The notes beneath the pieces were generated by a model. It did no database searches and was not told the DNA's origin. It saw only the letters and a list, made by a program, of their open reading frames with translations. Shown piece by piece: positions 1 through 6,510 of a DNA stretch of 7,152 nt. Numbering within the stretch: position 1 is the first letter of the stretch; every line of letters begins with the position of its first letter. Origin of the DNA: Rhodospirillales bacterium (GTDB lineage Bacteria > Pseudomonadota > Alphaproteobacteria > Rhodospirillales > Defluviicoccaceae). A program made the position numbers and the translations under genes. Location: assembly GCA_030622775.1 (NCBI GenBank), contig JAUXFS010000086.1, positions 1-7,152 of the forward strand, read 5' to 3'.

Positions 1-291
1 ATGATCGTCACCGACTCCGGGGGGATCCAGGAGGAGGCGCCCTCGCTCGGCAAGCCGGTGCTGGTGATGCGGGACGTCACCGAGCGGCCGGAGGCGGTCG
101 AAGCGGGCACCGTCCGGCTGGTCGGCACCGATGTCGCGGTAATTCTGCGCGAGAGCGAGCGGCTTCTCGACGACGCCGTCGCCTATGCGGCGATGAGCCG
201 CGCTCACAATCCCTATGGCGACGGCAAGGCCAGCGACCGGATTGTCGCATCCATCGCCGGCGGCGCAAATCCGACCGCTCCCGCAGGGTAG
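1..291 (+). CDS. wecB: UDP-N-acetylglucosamine 2-epimerase (non-hydrolysing), C-terminal fragment
   Basis: This is the last 96 residues of a WecB/MnaA-type epimerase, which interconverts UDP-GlcNAc and UDP-ManNAc in the cytoplasm to supply ManNAc-derived sugars for surface polysaccharides. The fragment opens with the conserved TDSGGIQEEAPSLGKPV segment (residues 4-20), which forms part of the UDP-binding site in this family. It continues with MRDVTERPEA, the AGTVRLVGTD stretch and a near-terminal MSRAHNPYGDG motif, all in the order and spacing of E. coli WecB. The normal protein is about 370-380 residues, so roughly three quarters lies upstream of the window. The ATG at base 1 is an internal methionine or a cut point, not the real start. 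The gene ends about 100 nt before gpmI on the same strand. Family identification is very secure; whether the sugar goes to O-antigen, capsule or another glycan cannot be told from here. Confidence 0.93.
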   Translation: MIVTDSGGIQEEAPSLGKPVLVMRDVTERPEAVEAGTVRLVGTDVAVILRESERLLDDAVAYAAMSRAHNPYGDGKASDRIVASIAGGANPTAPAG

Positions 292-374
292 GCCCGTGGT
301 TACTAGGCGCGGATGCGAAGAGGGGTTAATATCCCGGCGCTCCGCGGCCCGGCCCTAGCTTGGCATTCTCACAG

Positions 375-389
375 AAAGGTTCAGAGGGG
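375..389 (+). promoter_or_regulatory. Ribosome binding region deciding the gpmI start
   Basis: Two purine-rich blocks, AAAGGT (375-380) and AGAGGGG (383-389), lie directly before the tandem ATG ATG at 391-396. The first is 10 nt from the 391 ATG; the second is 4 nt from the 394 ATG. The earlier in-frame ATG at 313 has only GGCGCGG before it and would add residues that do not fit the family, so these blocks support the shorter protein. Confidence 0.5.
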
Positions 390-390
390 T

Positions 391-2040
391 ATGATGTTAA
401 AAAAGAACCCGAAGTTCGACCGCGTAAAGGGTCCCGTTGTGGTTGTGGTCATGGATGGAGTCGGCGTGAATGCCAGTGAAACGGGCAATGCCGTTTTTCA
501 TGCGAACACACCCGTTCTCGACAGGCTTCAGAAGAACTATGCCCATGTGACTTTGAAAGCCCACGGAAAGGCTGTCGGGATGCCCAGCGACGACGATATG
601 GGCAACTCCGAGGTCGGTCACAACGCCCTCGGCTCGGGGCAGGTCTACAAACAGGGGGCGGCCCTGGTAAGCGAGGCGATCGCGTCCGGCGTGTTGTTCG
701 AACAGGATGCGTGGAAGGAGATCATCGCGAACGCCAAGGCCCATGACTCCACTTTGCATTTTCTCGGGTTGTTTTCCGACGGTAACGTCCATTCCCACAT
801 CGATCACCTGAAGGCGATGATCCTGAAGGCCAAGGAAGAAAACCAACGAAGGGTGCGCGTTCACATTCTCCTCGACGGGCGAGACGTCCCCGAGACCTCG
901 GCGCTCGACTATGTCGAGCCGTTCGAGGCTTTTCTCGCCGAGGCTCGTGACGACGACTTCGACGTTCGGATCGCCAGCGGCGGCGGACGGATGAACATCA
1001 CCATGGACCGCTACGACGCCAACTGGAGCATGGTCGAGAAGGGCTGGCATACCCATGTCCTCGGCGAAGGTCCGACCTTCGAGTCCGCCGCCGAGGCGAT
1101 CAAGGCCCTGCGCGCCGAGAACCCGGCCGTCATCGACCAGGATCTGCCGCCGTTCGTCATCGCCGAGGACGGCAAACCCGTGGGCACGATCGAGGATGAC
1201 GACAGTGTCGTTTATTTCAACTTCAGGGGTGATCGCGCCATCGAGATCTCAAAGGCTTTCGAGGACGCGGATTTTACCACCTTCGATAGGGTTCGTTACC
1301 CGAAGGTGGTCTACGCGGGCATGCTGGAGTACGATGGCGACCTCCACATTCCGAACAGGTACCTCAATCCTCCGCCGGCGATTCGGAACACGCTCGGCGA
1401 GTATCTGACCGCCGAGGGCATAACCCAGCTGGCGATCGCCGAGACGCAGAAATACGGTCACGTTACCTATTTCTGGAACGGCAACCGCAGCGGCAAGTTC
1501 AGTGACGAACTGGAGGAGTACATCGAGATTCCCTCCGACGTGATCCCGTTCGAGCAACGGCCGTGGATGAAGTCGGCGGAGGTGACCGACGAGTTGATCC
1601 GTCAATTGCAGTCCGGCAAGTTTCGCTTCGCCCGGGTCAACTACGCCAACGGCGACATGGTCGGCCATACCGGAATCTACGACGCCACCCTCATCGCCGT
1701 GGAATCGGTCGATCTGGCCCTGAGCCGGCTGCTGCCGGTCATCGACGCTCTCGGCGGCGTCGCGCTGATCACCGCCGACCACGGCAACGCGGACGAGATG
1801 TTCGAGATCAACAAGAAGACCGGTCAGCCGAAAACCAAACCGGACGGCGCGATCAGCGCCAAGACCAGCCACACCCTACAGCCCGTTCCGCTGATCCTTT
1901 ACGACAATCAGACCGATGGCGCCGTTTCCCTTCGTCTGGGCAACGATTACGGGCTAAGCAACATCGCCGCGACCGTGGCCAACCTGTTGGGCTTCGAGGC
2001 GGCCGAGATGTGGGACGAGAGCATGGTCGAGTTCAAGTAG
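391..2040 (+). CDS. gpmI: 2,3-bisphosphoglycerate-independent phosphoglycerate mutase (plant/trypanosomatid-like class)
   Basis: Interconverts 3- and 2-phosphoglycerate in glycolysis/gluconeogenesis through a phosphoserine intermediate, using two divalent metals. From the ATG at 391 the product is 549 residues. Visible alkaline-phosphatase-superfamily motifs are MDGVG with metal ligand D22, MGNSEVGH with nucleophile S73, HSH at H134, DGRDVP (D162, R164, D165), the SGGGR and NFRGDR substrate-binding motifs, TQKYGHVTYFWNG, GDMVGHTG (D422, H426) and TADHGN (D463, H464). All expected catalytic residues appear present. The in-frame ATG at 313 would add 26 residues with no homology look and no ribosome site. 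The tandem ATGs at 391/394 follow AGAGGGG (383-389) and AAAGGT (375-380), so 391 is preferred, with 394 possible. The overall wording of the motifs resembles the long class known from plants and trypanosomatids more than the compact roughly 510-residue enzyme of E. coli or Bacillus. The next gene begins 11 nt after the stop. Confidence 0.95.
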   Translation: MMLKKNPKFDRVKGPVVVVVMDGVGVNASETGNAVFHANTPVLDRLQKNYAHVTLKAHGKAVGMPSDDDMGNSEVGHNALGSGQVYKQGAALVSEAIASGVLFEQDAWKEIIANAKAHDSTLHFLGLFSDGNVHSHIDHLKAMILKAKEENQRRVRVHILLDGRDVPETSALDYVEPFEAFLAEARDDDFDVRIASGGGRMNITMDRYDANWSMVEKGWHTHVLGEGPTFESAAEAIKALRAENPAVIDQDLPPFVIAEDGKPVGTIEDDDSVVYFNFRGDRAIEISKAFEDADFTTFDRVRYPKVVYAGMLEYDGDLHIPNRYLNPPPAIRNTLGEYLTAEGITQLAIAETQKYGHVTYFWNGNRSGKFSDELEEYIEIPSDVIPFEQRPWMKSAEVTDELIRQLQSGKFRFARVNYANGDMVGHTGIYDATLIAVESVDLALSRLLPVIDALGGVALITADHGNADEMFEINKKTGQPKTKPDGAISAKTSHTLQPVPLILYDNQTDGAVSLRLGNDYGLSNIAATVANLLGFEAAEMWDESMVEFK

Positions 2041-2051
2041 CCGGGCGGATA

Positions 2052-3299
2052 GTGGCCCGTCCTTCCCTGCGCCGGCGGGGGCTGTCGTTGTTCTCGCCAA
2101 CCGGTGTGTTGGCGGCGGTCTGCGTGCTGGCCGCCGCGGCGGCCATGGCCGCCGATCCCCAAGCGGCGGGCCGGAGATTGGAGGGTGTCGAGCGGGCCAT
2201 CGACAAAGACCGCGAGGCTTACCGGCGCTTCGATGGCAAGGCGGCCGGCCTTGCGGAGGAGATCGACAGACTACGCCGCGAGAAGGTAGCCAGCGCGACG
2301 GCGATCCGTGCCGGCGAGGCGGAGATGTCCCGTCTGGAAGCTCGGCTCGCGCAGTTGACGCGGGAGGAAGCGCGGAAAGCGTCCGGACTTGCCGCCGGCC
2401 GGCGGCAGATGGCGGATGTGCTGTCGGCGCTGACGCGACTAGCCCGCCATCCCCCGGCGGCGATCATCGTCCAGCCGCTGAGCCCGGCGGATACGGTGCG
2501 GGGCGGTATCCTGCTGCGGACATCGGTCGGCGAAATCGAACGGCGCGCGGGCCGGCTGCGGGCGGAGTTGGAGGGGCTGGCGACAACGAGACACTCTATC
2601 GCCGATCGAAGCCTGGAGTTGGGAGCCACGGCCGCCGCGCTCGAGGCCGAACGTCTGCGGCTGAACGGATTGCTGGCCGGAACGACCGAACTGCACCGTC
2701 AGGCCGCGGCCGACAGCCGTGAGGCGGCCGCCCGTATCCGCCGACTATCGAGTGAGGCGAGAGACCTGCGGGAGCTGCTCGCGCGTCTTGGTCCGGCGAC
2801 CGGCGACCGGTCGCGGCCGCCCGAGCAAGAAACGGCGGTGGCGTCGCTGCCCCGATTGGTTCTGACACCGCCACCGGAGAGCGGCCGTCCGATCGCCGCC
2901 GCCCGCGGTACGCTTCCGTTTCCCGTCGTCGGTCGTGTGGTTGGGCGATATGGGGAGGAGAGCGGCTCCGGCCTGATCAGCAAGGGAATCACCATCGAAA
3001 CCCGGTCTGGCGCGCAAGTGGTTTCCCCTCATCAGGGCCGCGTCGCGTTCGCCGGCCCGTTTCGCGGTTATGGCCAACTCTTGATCATCGAGCACGGTGA
3101 GGCATATCATAGTCTAATGGCGGGATTCGACCGGATCGATACCGTCATCGGCCAGTTGGTCTTCGGCGGTGAGCCGGTGGGTGTGATGGGACACCCTGAC
3201 GACGGCAAGCCGAGCCTGTATCTTGAACTTAGGCGGAACAACCGGCCGGTCGACCCCCTCCCGTGGTTTGCGGCAAGCGAAGCAAAGGTAAGTGGATGA
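2052..3299 (+). CDS. envC: EnvC-like murein hydrolase activator (degenerate LytM/M23 domain)
   Basis: Probable periplasmic activator of cell-division N-acetylmuramoyl-L-alanine amidases. From GTG 2052 the product is 415 residues. An Arg-rich n-region (RPSLRRRG) and an Ala-rich hydrophobic core (about residues 18-34) form a signal peptide, with likely cleavage after AMA or AMAA near 33/34. Residues about 37-245 are charged heptad-like coiled coil, followed by a Pro-rich linker and a LytM domain at about 286-406. The zinc ligands of true M23 peptidases are missing. HxxxD is replaced by S310-KGI-T314, the YAH histidine falls at G358, and HxH becomes S388-L-Y390. The ending SLYLELRR...PVDPLPWF matches the EnvC pattern. 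Upstream in-frame codons overlap gpmI and give no signal peptide, so GTG 2052 is chosen although its GGCGGA ribosome site (2044-2049) is unusually close. The stop overlaps ctpA by ATGA, implying translational coupling. EnvC-like identity is strong; the amidase partner is not in the window. Confidence 0.88.
   Translation: MARPSLRRRGLSLFSPTGVLAAVCVLAAAAAMAADPQAAGRRLEGVERAIDKDREAYRRFDGKAAGLAEEIDRLRREKVASATAIRAGEAEMSRLEARLAQLTREEARKASGLAAGRRQMADVLSALTRLARHPPAAIIVQPLSPADTVRGGILLRTSVGEIERRAGRLRAELEGLATTRHSIADRSLELGATAAALEAERLRLNGLLAGTTELHRQAAADSREAAARIRRLSSEARDLRELLARLGPATGDRSRPPEQETAVASLPRLVLTPPPESGRPIAAARGTLPFPVVGRVVGRYGEESGSGLISKGITIETRSGAQVVSPHQGRVAFAGPFRGYGQLLIIEHGEAYHSLMAGFDRIDTVIGQLVFGGEPVGVMGHPDDGKPSLYLELRRNNRPVDPLPWFAASEAKVSG
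3284..3299 (+). promoter_or_regulatory. Ribosome site and ATGA stop-start overlap coupling envC-like gene and ctpA
   Basis: AAAGG (3284-3288) lies inside the end of the envC-like gene, 7 nt before the ctpA ATG (3296). The TGA of the upstream gene (3297-3299) shares bases with that ATG. This is a standard arrangement for translational reinitiation, so the two periplasmic proteins are probably made in linked amounts. Confidence 0.7.
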
Positions 3300-4609
3300 A
3301 CGTTCGAATCCTGCTGTTGGCCGCGGTGGCGGCATTCCTGATCTCTCCCGCGGCACGGGCGGCCGAGGAAAAGGCGGATCAGGCAGAGACCTACGAGTTG
3401 CTCAATTTGTTCGGCGACGTGTTCGAGCGGGTCCGCGCGGACTACGTGGAACAAACCAGCGATGAAGAACTGATCGAGGCGGCCGTCAACGGCATGCTGT
3501 CGTCTTTGGATCCTCACTCGGGGTATCTCAACGCCAAGAGGTACCAGGACATGAAGGTGCAGACCCACGGTTCGTTCGGGGGCCTCGGCATCGAGGTGAC
3601 CATGGAGAACGGGCTGGTCAAGGTGGTGTCGCCCATCGACGATACGCCCGCGGCTCAGGCCGGTCTCGAGCCGGGCGACCTGATCACCCATCTCGACGGC
3701 GAGCAGGTGCTCGGGATGTCGTTGTCGCAGGCCGTCGACAAGATGCGCGGCGCGATCGGATCGGACCTTCTCCTGACGATCCGGAGGGCGGACAACAAGC
3801 CCTTCGACGTCACCATAACCCGCGCCGTCATCAAGATTCGCTCGGTGCGATCCCGGCTCGAAGGGAAGGTCGGTTACCTTCGCGTCAGCTCGTTCACCGA
3901 GCAAACCGACACGGGCGTCACCAAGGAGATGGAAAAGCTCAAGAAACAGTCGGGCGGCGAATTGCAGGGAATCGTGCTTGATCTGCGCAACAACCCGGGC
4001 GGCTTGCTGTCCCAGGCGGTCGCGGTTTCAGACGCGTTTCTCGAGCGGGGAGAGATCGTCTCGACCCGTGCGCGCAAGCCCGAGGATGCGCAGCGCTTCA
4101 ATGCCCGTCCAGGCGACATCGCCGATGGCCTGCCGGTAGTGGTGTTGATCAACGCCGGTTCGGCGTCGGCGTCGGAAATCGTCGCGGGCGCCCTCCAGGA
4201 TCACGACCGGGCGATCCTGCTCGGCACCAAATCTTTCGGCAAGGGCTCGGTACAGACGATAATCCCGGTCTCCAGCCATGGCGCGATGAGGCTGACGACG
4301 GCGCGCTACTATACGCCGTCGGGACGCTCGATTCAGGCGGTAGGGATCGAGCCGGATATCGTTGTCGAGCAGGCGCGCATCGAAACGATCGATCGGCCGA
4401 AACGGCGTCGTGAGGCCGATCTGCGGGGCGCACTCGAAAATGACAACGGTGAACAAGAGAAAAAACCGGGCGCTCGCAATGATGACCAAGTGTCGCGGGA
4501 CGGCGGGGACGGCCAAAAGAAGGTCGTAGACTACCAACTCGTTCGGGCGCTGGATCTGGTCCGTGGGCTGTCGTTGTTCTCGGAAAGGATGGCGGCTTCG
4601 CGCAAGTAG
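3296..4609 (+). CDS. ctpA: S41 family C-terminal processing protease CtpA
   Basis: Periplasmic serine protease that trims or degrades proteins from their C-terminal ends. The product is 437 residues. An N-terminal signal peptide has core ILLLAAVAAFLI and AxA cleavage at A20-R21-A22. A helical N-terminal region carries the SSLDPHSGYL motif (69-78), then a PDZ domain at about 92-178 that begins at the GSFGGLGIEV motif, then the S41 core at about 190-370. The catalytic residues are visible: S291 in GSASASEI, K316 in FGKGSVQ and Q320. The 25-residue Ser-Lys spacing equals that of E. coli Prc and Pseudomonas CtpA. LRNNPGG (230-236) and YYTPSGRSI are also typical. A hydrophilic Lys/Asp/Gly-rich tail ends in a helical DYQLVRALDLVRGL segment, common in alphaproteobacterial members. 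ATG 3296 overlaps the envC stop (ATGA) and has AAAGG at 3284-3288, 7 nt upstream. The earlier ATG at 3263 would put 11 polar residues before the signal peptide and is rejected. Confidence 0.95.
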   Translation: MNVRILLLAAVAAFLISPAARAAEEKADQAETYELLNLFGDVFERVRADYVEQTSDEELIEAAVNGMLSSLDPHSGYLNAKRYQDMKVQTHGSFGGLGIEVTMENGLVKVVSPIDDTPAAQAGLEPGDLITHLDGEQVLGMSLSQAVDKMRGAIGSDLLLTIRRADNKPFDVTITRAVIKIRSVRSRLEGKVGYLRVSSFTEQTDTGVTKEMEKLKKQSGGELQGIVLDLRNNPGGLLSQAVAVSDAFLERGEIVSTRARKPEDAQRFNARPGDIADGLPVVVLINAGSASASEIVAGALQDHDRAILLGTKSFGKGSVQTIIPVSSHGAMRLTTARYYTPSGRSIQAVGIEPDIVVEQARIETIDRPKRRREADLRGALENDNGEQEKKPGARNDDQVSRDGGDGQKKVVDYQLVRALDLVRGLSLFSERMAASRK

Positions 4610-4651
4610 AACGTTCCCTTTCGGCCCGTTGGTTCCGCGTGGGTCACGGTC

Positions 4652-5848
4652 TTGAAGCCGCCTGACAAAACGTCGGTTGCCCGAGCGGTCCGTTCGGGGG
4701 GCGGCAACCGCCGCATCGCGAGAGCGGCGGCGGCGTTCGTCGGTCTGGTGCTTGCCGCCAGTTTCGGTTGGTGGCTGTCCACCGGGAGTGAAAACCGAAC
4801 GCCCGGCGTGGTCGTCGAGCTTGAGTTGCCGCCGAAAGGTGCGGCGGAAAAGGGTCGTCTCCTGACGCCGCCCGGGCGAGACGTTCAAGCGTCCACGGAT
4901 CAAGCCGGGGGGCGCTTGCCCGATACTCTCCCCCCTGCCGATACCGGGTCCGCCGCGAGCCCCGCCCAAACATCGGCGACGGACCAGGCATCGGCGATGG
5001 CGACGACATCGGCGGCCCGTCCCGAATCGGTTCCCGGCGAGTTGCCGGATGAAGGGCCTGATCCCTCCCTCATCGAGCCTGGAGCGTCTGGCCCGCTGCC
5101 GAGGATCTCGGACGATGGGCGGGAGCCGTGGCGGGTGTATGCCCGAGCCTTCGACAGCCGCGACGCCCGCCCGCGTCTTGTCGTGATCGTCACCGGATTG
5201 GGCCTTGGACCGGTCGCCACCGAGGCCGCCATTCAGCGCCTTCCGGCGCCGGTGACCCTCGCATTCACTCCCTATGCGGAAGAAGGCGAGCACTGGGCGA
5301 GGATGGGGCGGCGCTTCGGCCACGAGATCTTGCTGTCGTTACCCCTGGAATCGACGGACTTTCCGTTCGACGATCCGGGGCCTTACGCCCTGCTCACTTC
5401 GTTGACGCAGGAGGAGAATCTCCTTCGCCTGGAGTTCCTGCTCAGCCGGTTTGCCGGCTACGTCGGCGTGGTCGGCGTCATGGGGTCGAAGTTCAACGCA
5501 AACGACGGCAGCGTTCGCCCGGTTCTGCAGGCGTTGCGGGACCGCGGATTGATGTATGTGGAGGGGACGGACTCCGGCAAAAGCGTCGCGCCGTCGGTGG
5601 CGACCGAAATAGGCTTGCCGCGGGCGATGGCCGATCTCTCTCTCGACGATGTTCCGTCGAAAGCGGCGATCGACGGGCAATTGGCCCTGCTGGAGGATAT
5701 CGCCCGCGAACGGGCAGTGGCGGTGGCGCTCGCCCGGCCCTATCCGGTGACTCTCGATCGACTGACGGCCTGGGCGGCGACGCTGGACGAGAGGGATCTG
5801 GTCCTGGTCCCGGTTTCCGCCGTCGCCGACGCGCAGTTCCTGCCATGA
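4652..5848 (+). CDS. Divergent polysaccharide deacetylase family protein (YibQ/DUF610-like)
   Basis: A 398-residue protein with a basic N-terminus, one membrane segment at about 25-42 (ending FGWWLSTG), a long Pro/Ala/Ser/Asp-rich linker (about 46-170) and a C-terminal divergent polysaccharide deacetylase domain (about 174-396). Domain markers are RLVVIVTGLGLG (175-186), VTLAFTPYAEEGEHW, GHEILLSLPLE, the NLLRLEFLLSRF helix, GVMGSKF, and a closing ARPYPVTLDRL...LVLVPVSA. The Asp pair expected in the first strand is T181-G182, and the MGS-motif His is V276, so metal-dependent deacetylation is doubtful. Similar losses are known in alphaproteobacterial members, which often sit next to ctpA. Start: the same frame is closed by the ctpA stop at 4609, and TTG 4652 is the only start that keeps the basic n-region; its ribosome site is weak. 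The gene lies 42 nt after ctpA and overlaps rppH by ATGA. Function is unproven; a periplasmic envelope role is inferred. Confidence 0.85.
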   Translation: MKPPDKTSVARAVRSGGGNRRIARAAAAFVGLVLAASFGWWLSTGSENRTPGVVVELELPPKGAAEKGRLLTPPGRDVQASTDQAGGRLPDTLPPADTGSAASPAQTSATDQASAMATTSAARPESVPGELPDEGPDPSLIEPGASGPLPRISDDGREPWRVYARAFDSRDARPRLVVIVTGLGLGPVATEAAIQRLPAPVTLAFTPYAEEGEHWARMGRRFGHEILLSLPLESTDFPFDDPGPYALLTSLTQEENLLRLEFLLSRFAGYVGVVGVMGSKFNANDGSVRPVLQALRDRGLMYVEGTDSGKSVAPSVATEIGLPRAMADLSLDDVPSKAAIDGQLALLEDIARERAVAVALARPYPVTLDRLTAWAATLDERDLVLVPVSAVADAQFLP

Positions 5849-6348
5849 CAGCGAACAAGCCGGGAAAGCTTCCATATCGGACGGGGGTCGGAGCGGTGTT
5901 GTTCAACGATGACGGTCTGGTTCTCGTCGCCCGCCGGATCGATACCCCTGGCGACGCCTGGCAATTGCCTCAAGGGGGTGTCCACCGGGATGAGAAGCCG
6001 CGCAAGGCGATACTTCGCGAACTGGCCGAGGAGATCGGTACCGGCAACGCCGAGATCCTCGCCAAATCGTCCCGGTGGCTCCGCTACGACTTGCCAGAGC
6101 ACCTCGTGGGGAGAGTTTGGGGCGGCAAGTATCGGGGTCAGAAGCAGCGCTGGTTCGCGCTTCGGTTCAACGGGACCGACGCCGACATCGACCTCGACGC
6201 CAGTGGTCATCCGGAGTTCGAGGCTTGGCGGTGGGTTTCCTTCGAACAACTGCCGGCGCTCGCCGTGCCGTTCAAGCGTCGGATCTATGAGCGCATTGTC
6301 GCCGAGTTCCGCCACTTGGCGAAAAATGATCGGGCGGCAAAGGGATAA
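5845..6348 (+). CDS. rppH: RNA pyrophosphohydrolase (Nudix hydrolase)
   Basis: Removes pyrophosphate from triphosphorylated mRNA 5' ends, opening the way to RNase E-type decay; family members also hydrolyse dinucleoside polyphosphates. The product is 167 residues, near the usual size. The start PYRTGVGAVLFN, the WQLPQGG strand and the complete Nudix box G44-(x5)-E50-(x7)-R58-E59-L-x-E62-E63-x-G65 are all present, with metal-binding E59, E62 and E63 intact. Later RppH-type marks are WLRYDLPEHL, KYRGQKQRWF and FEAWRWVSFEQLP with FKR after it. ATG 5845 overlaps the stop of the deacetylase-like gene (ATGA). Sequence reading upstream in the same frame is a shadow of that gene, so the start is firm. 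The TAA ends at 6348, exactly on the first base of the palindromic repeat that follows, so the 3' end of this mRNA would carry the hairpin. In some alphaproteobacteria the same protein is called IalA or NudH. Confidence 0.95.
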   Translation: MTANKPGKLPYRTGVGAVLFNDDGLVLVARRIDTPGDAWQLPQGGVHRDEKPRKAILRELAEEIGTGNAEILAKSSRWLRYDLPEHLVGRVWGGKYRGQKQRWFALRFNGTDADIDLDASGHPEFEAWRWVSFEQLPALAVPFKRRIYERIVAEFRHLAKNDRAAKG

Positions 6349-6507
6349 TACCAACGGTCATTGATAGGGACTCATTGTGATCGTGTTTCGCGCATCCTCG
6401 GGGCGTCGAAGCCGCTTGACGATGCGCCAGCATCGCCCGCGCGGCCCCTCCTGCCGAGGATGCGTGAAACACGATCACAATGAGTCCCTATCAATGACCG
6501 TTGGTAT
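6348..6507. repeat. 160-bp palindromic interspersed repeat (MITE-like, 54-bp arms)
   Basis: The left arm (6348-6401) and right arm (6454-6507) are inverted copies that match at 53 of 54 positions. The one difference (G6390 opposite T6465) would be a G-U pair in RNA, so a transcript could fold into an unbroken 54-bp hairpin. The 52-nt centre (6402-6453) is GC-rich and holds its own small hairpin, CGATGC-GCCA-GCATCG (6420-6435). Each arm also has a TCATTG direct repeat (left arm 6358-6363 and 6372-6377) and a CGTG-TTT-CACG mini-stem (one base changed in the left arm). The outer ends read ATACCAACGG, with TA near each tip, which would be compatible with TA-target insertion of the IS630/Tc1 kind, though no clear target duplication is proven. 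A third arm copy at 7099-7152 shows that this is a dispersed repeat. There is no T-tract after the stem, so it is not a classical intrinsic terminator. Confidence 0.9.
6420..6435. repeat. Small hairpin in the centre of the palindromic repeat
   Basis: CGATGC (6420-6425) and GCATCG (6430-6435) are exact inverted copies around a GCCA loop. They sit inside the 52-nt centre between the long arms, so the folded RNA would have a long stem capped by a second stem-loop. Confidence 0.6.
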
Positions 6508-6510
6508 AAT
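6502..6510 (+). promoter_or_regulatory. Candidate extended -10 promoter at the outer edge of the repeat
   Basis: TGGTATAAT fits the extended -10 pattern TGnTATAAT exactly. The TGGTAT part belongs to the repeat arm and the last three bases come from flanking DNA. No good -35 hexamer is seen about 17 nt upstream (the region is GAGTCC), but extended -10 promoters can do without one. Transcription would begin near 6517 and run into the toxin-antitoxin genes. The consensus is that of sigma-70 housekeeping promoters; activity is inferred only. Confidence 0.4.

Noticed and set aside
313..390. Upstream ATG that would extend gpmI by 26 residues
   Set aside because: The added residues (rich in Arg, Pro, Trp, His) do not match the family start, and the best ribosome-site sequences lie next to 391/394.
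292..390. Promoter in the gap before gpmI
   Set aside because: TTGGCA (360-365) and TAATAT (327-332) are present, but neither has a partner box at a suitable distance, so nothing can be supported.
397..1056. 219-codon open frame on the - strand
   Set aside because: It is antisense to the well-conserved gpmI, with no recognisable motifs; such shadows are common in high-GC DNA.
1563..2051. Open frame continuing upstream of the envC-like gene inside gpmI
   Set aside because: It is a second-frame reading of gpmI with Arg/Gly-rich low-complexity sequence; the signal peptide begins only after GTG 2052.
4028..5323. 431-codon open frame on the - strand
   Set aside because: It lies opposite ctpA and the deacetylase-like gene, its composition is Arg-heavy and without domains, and both + strand genes are clearly real.
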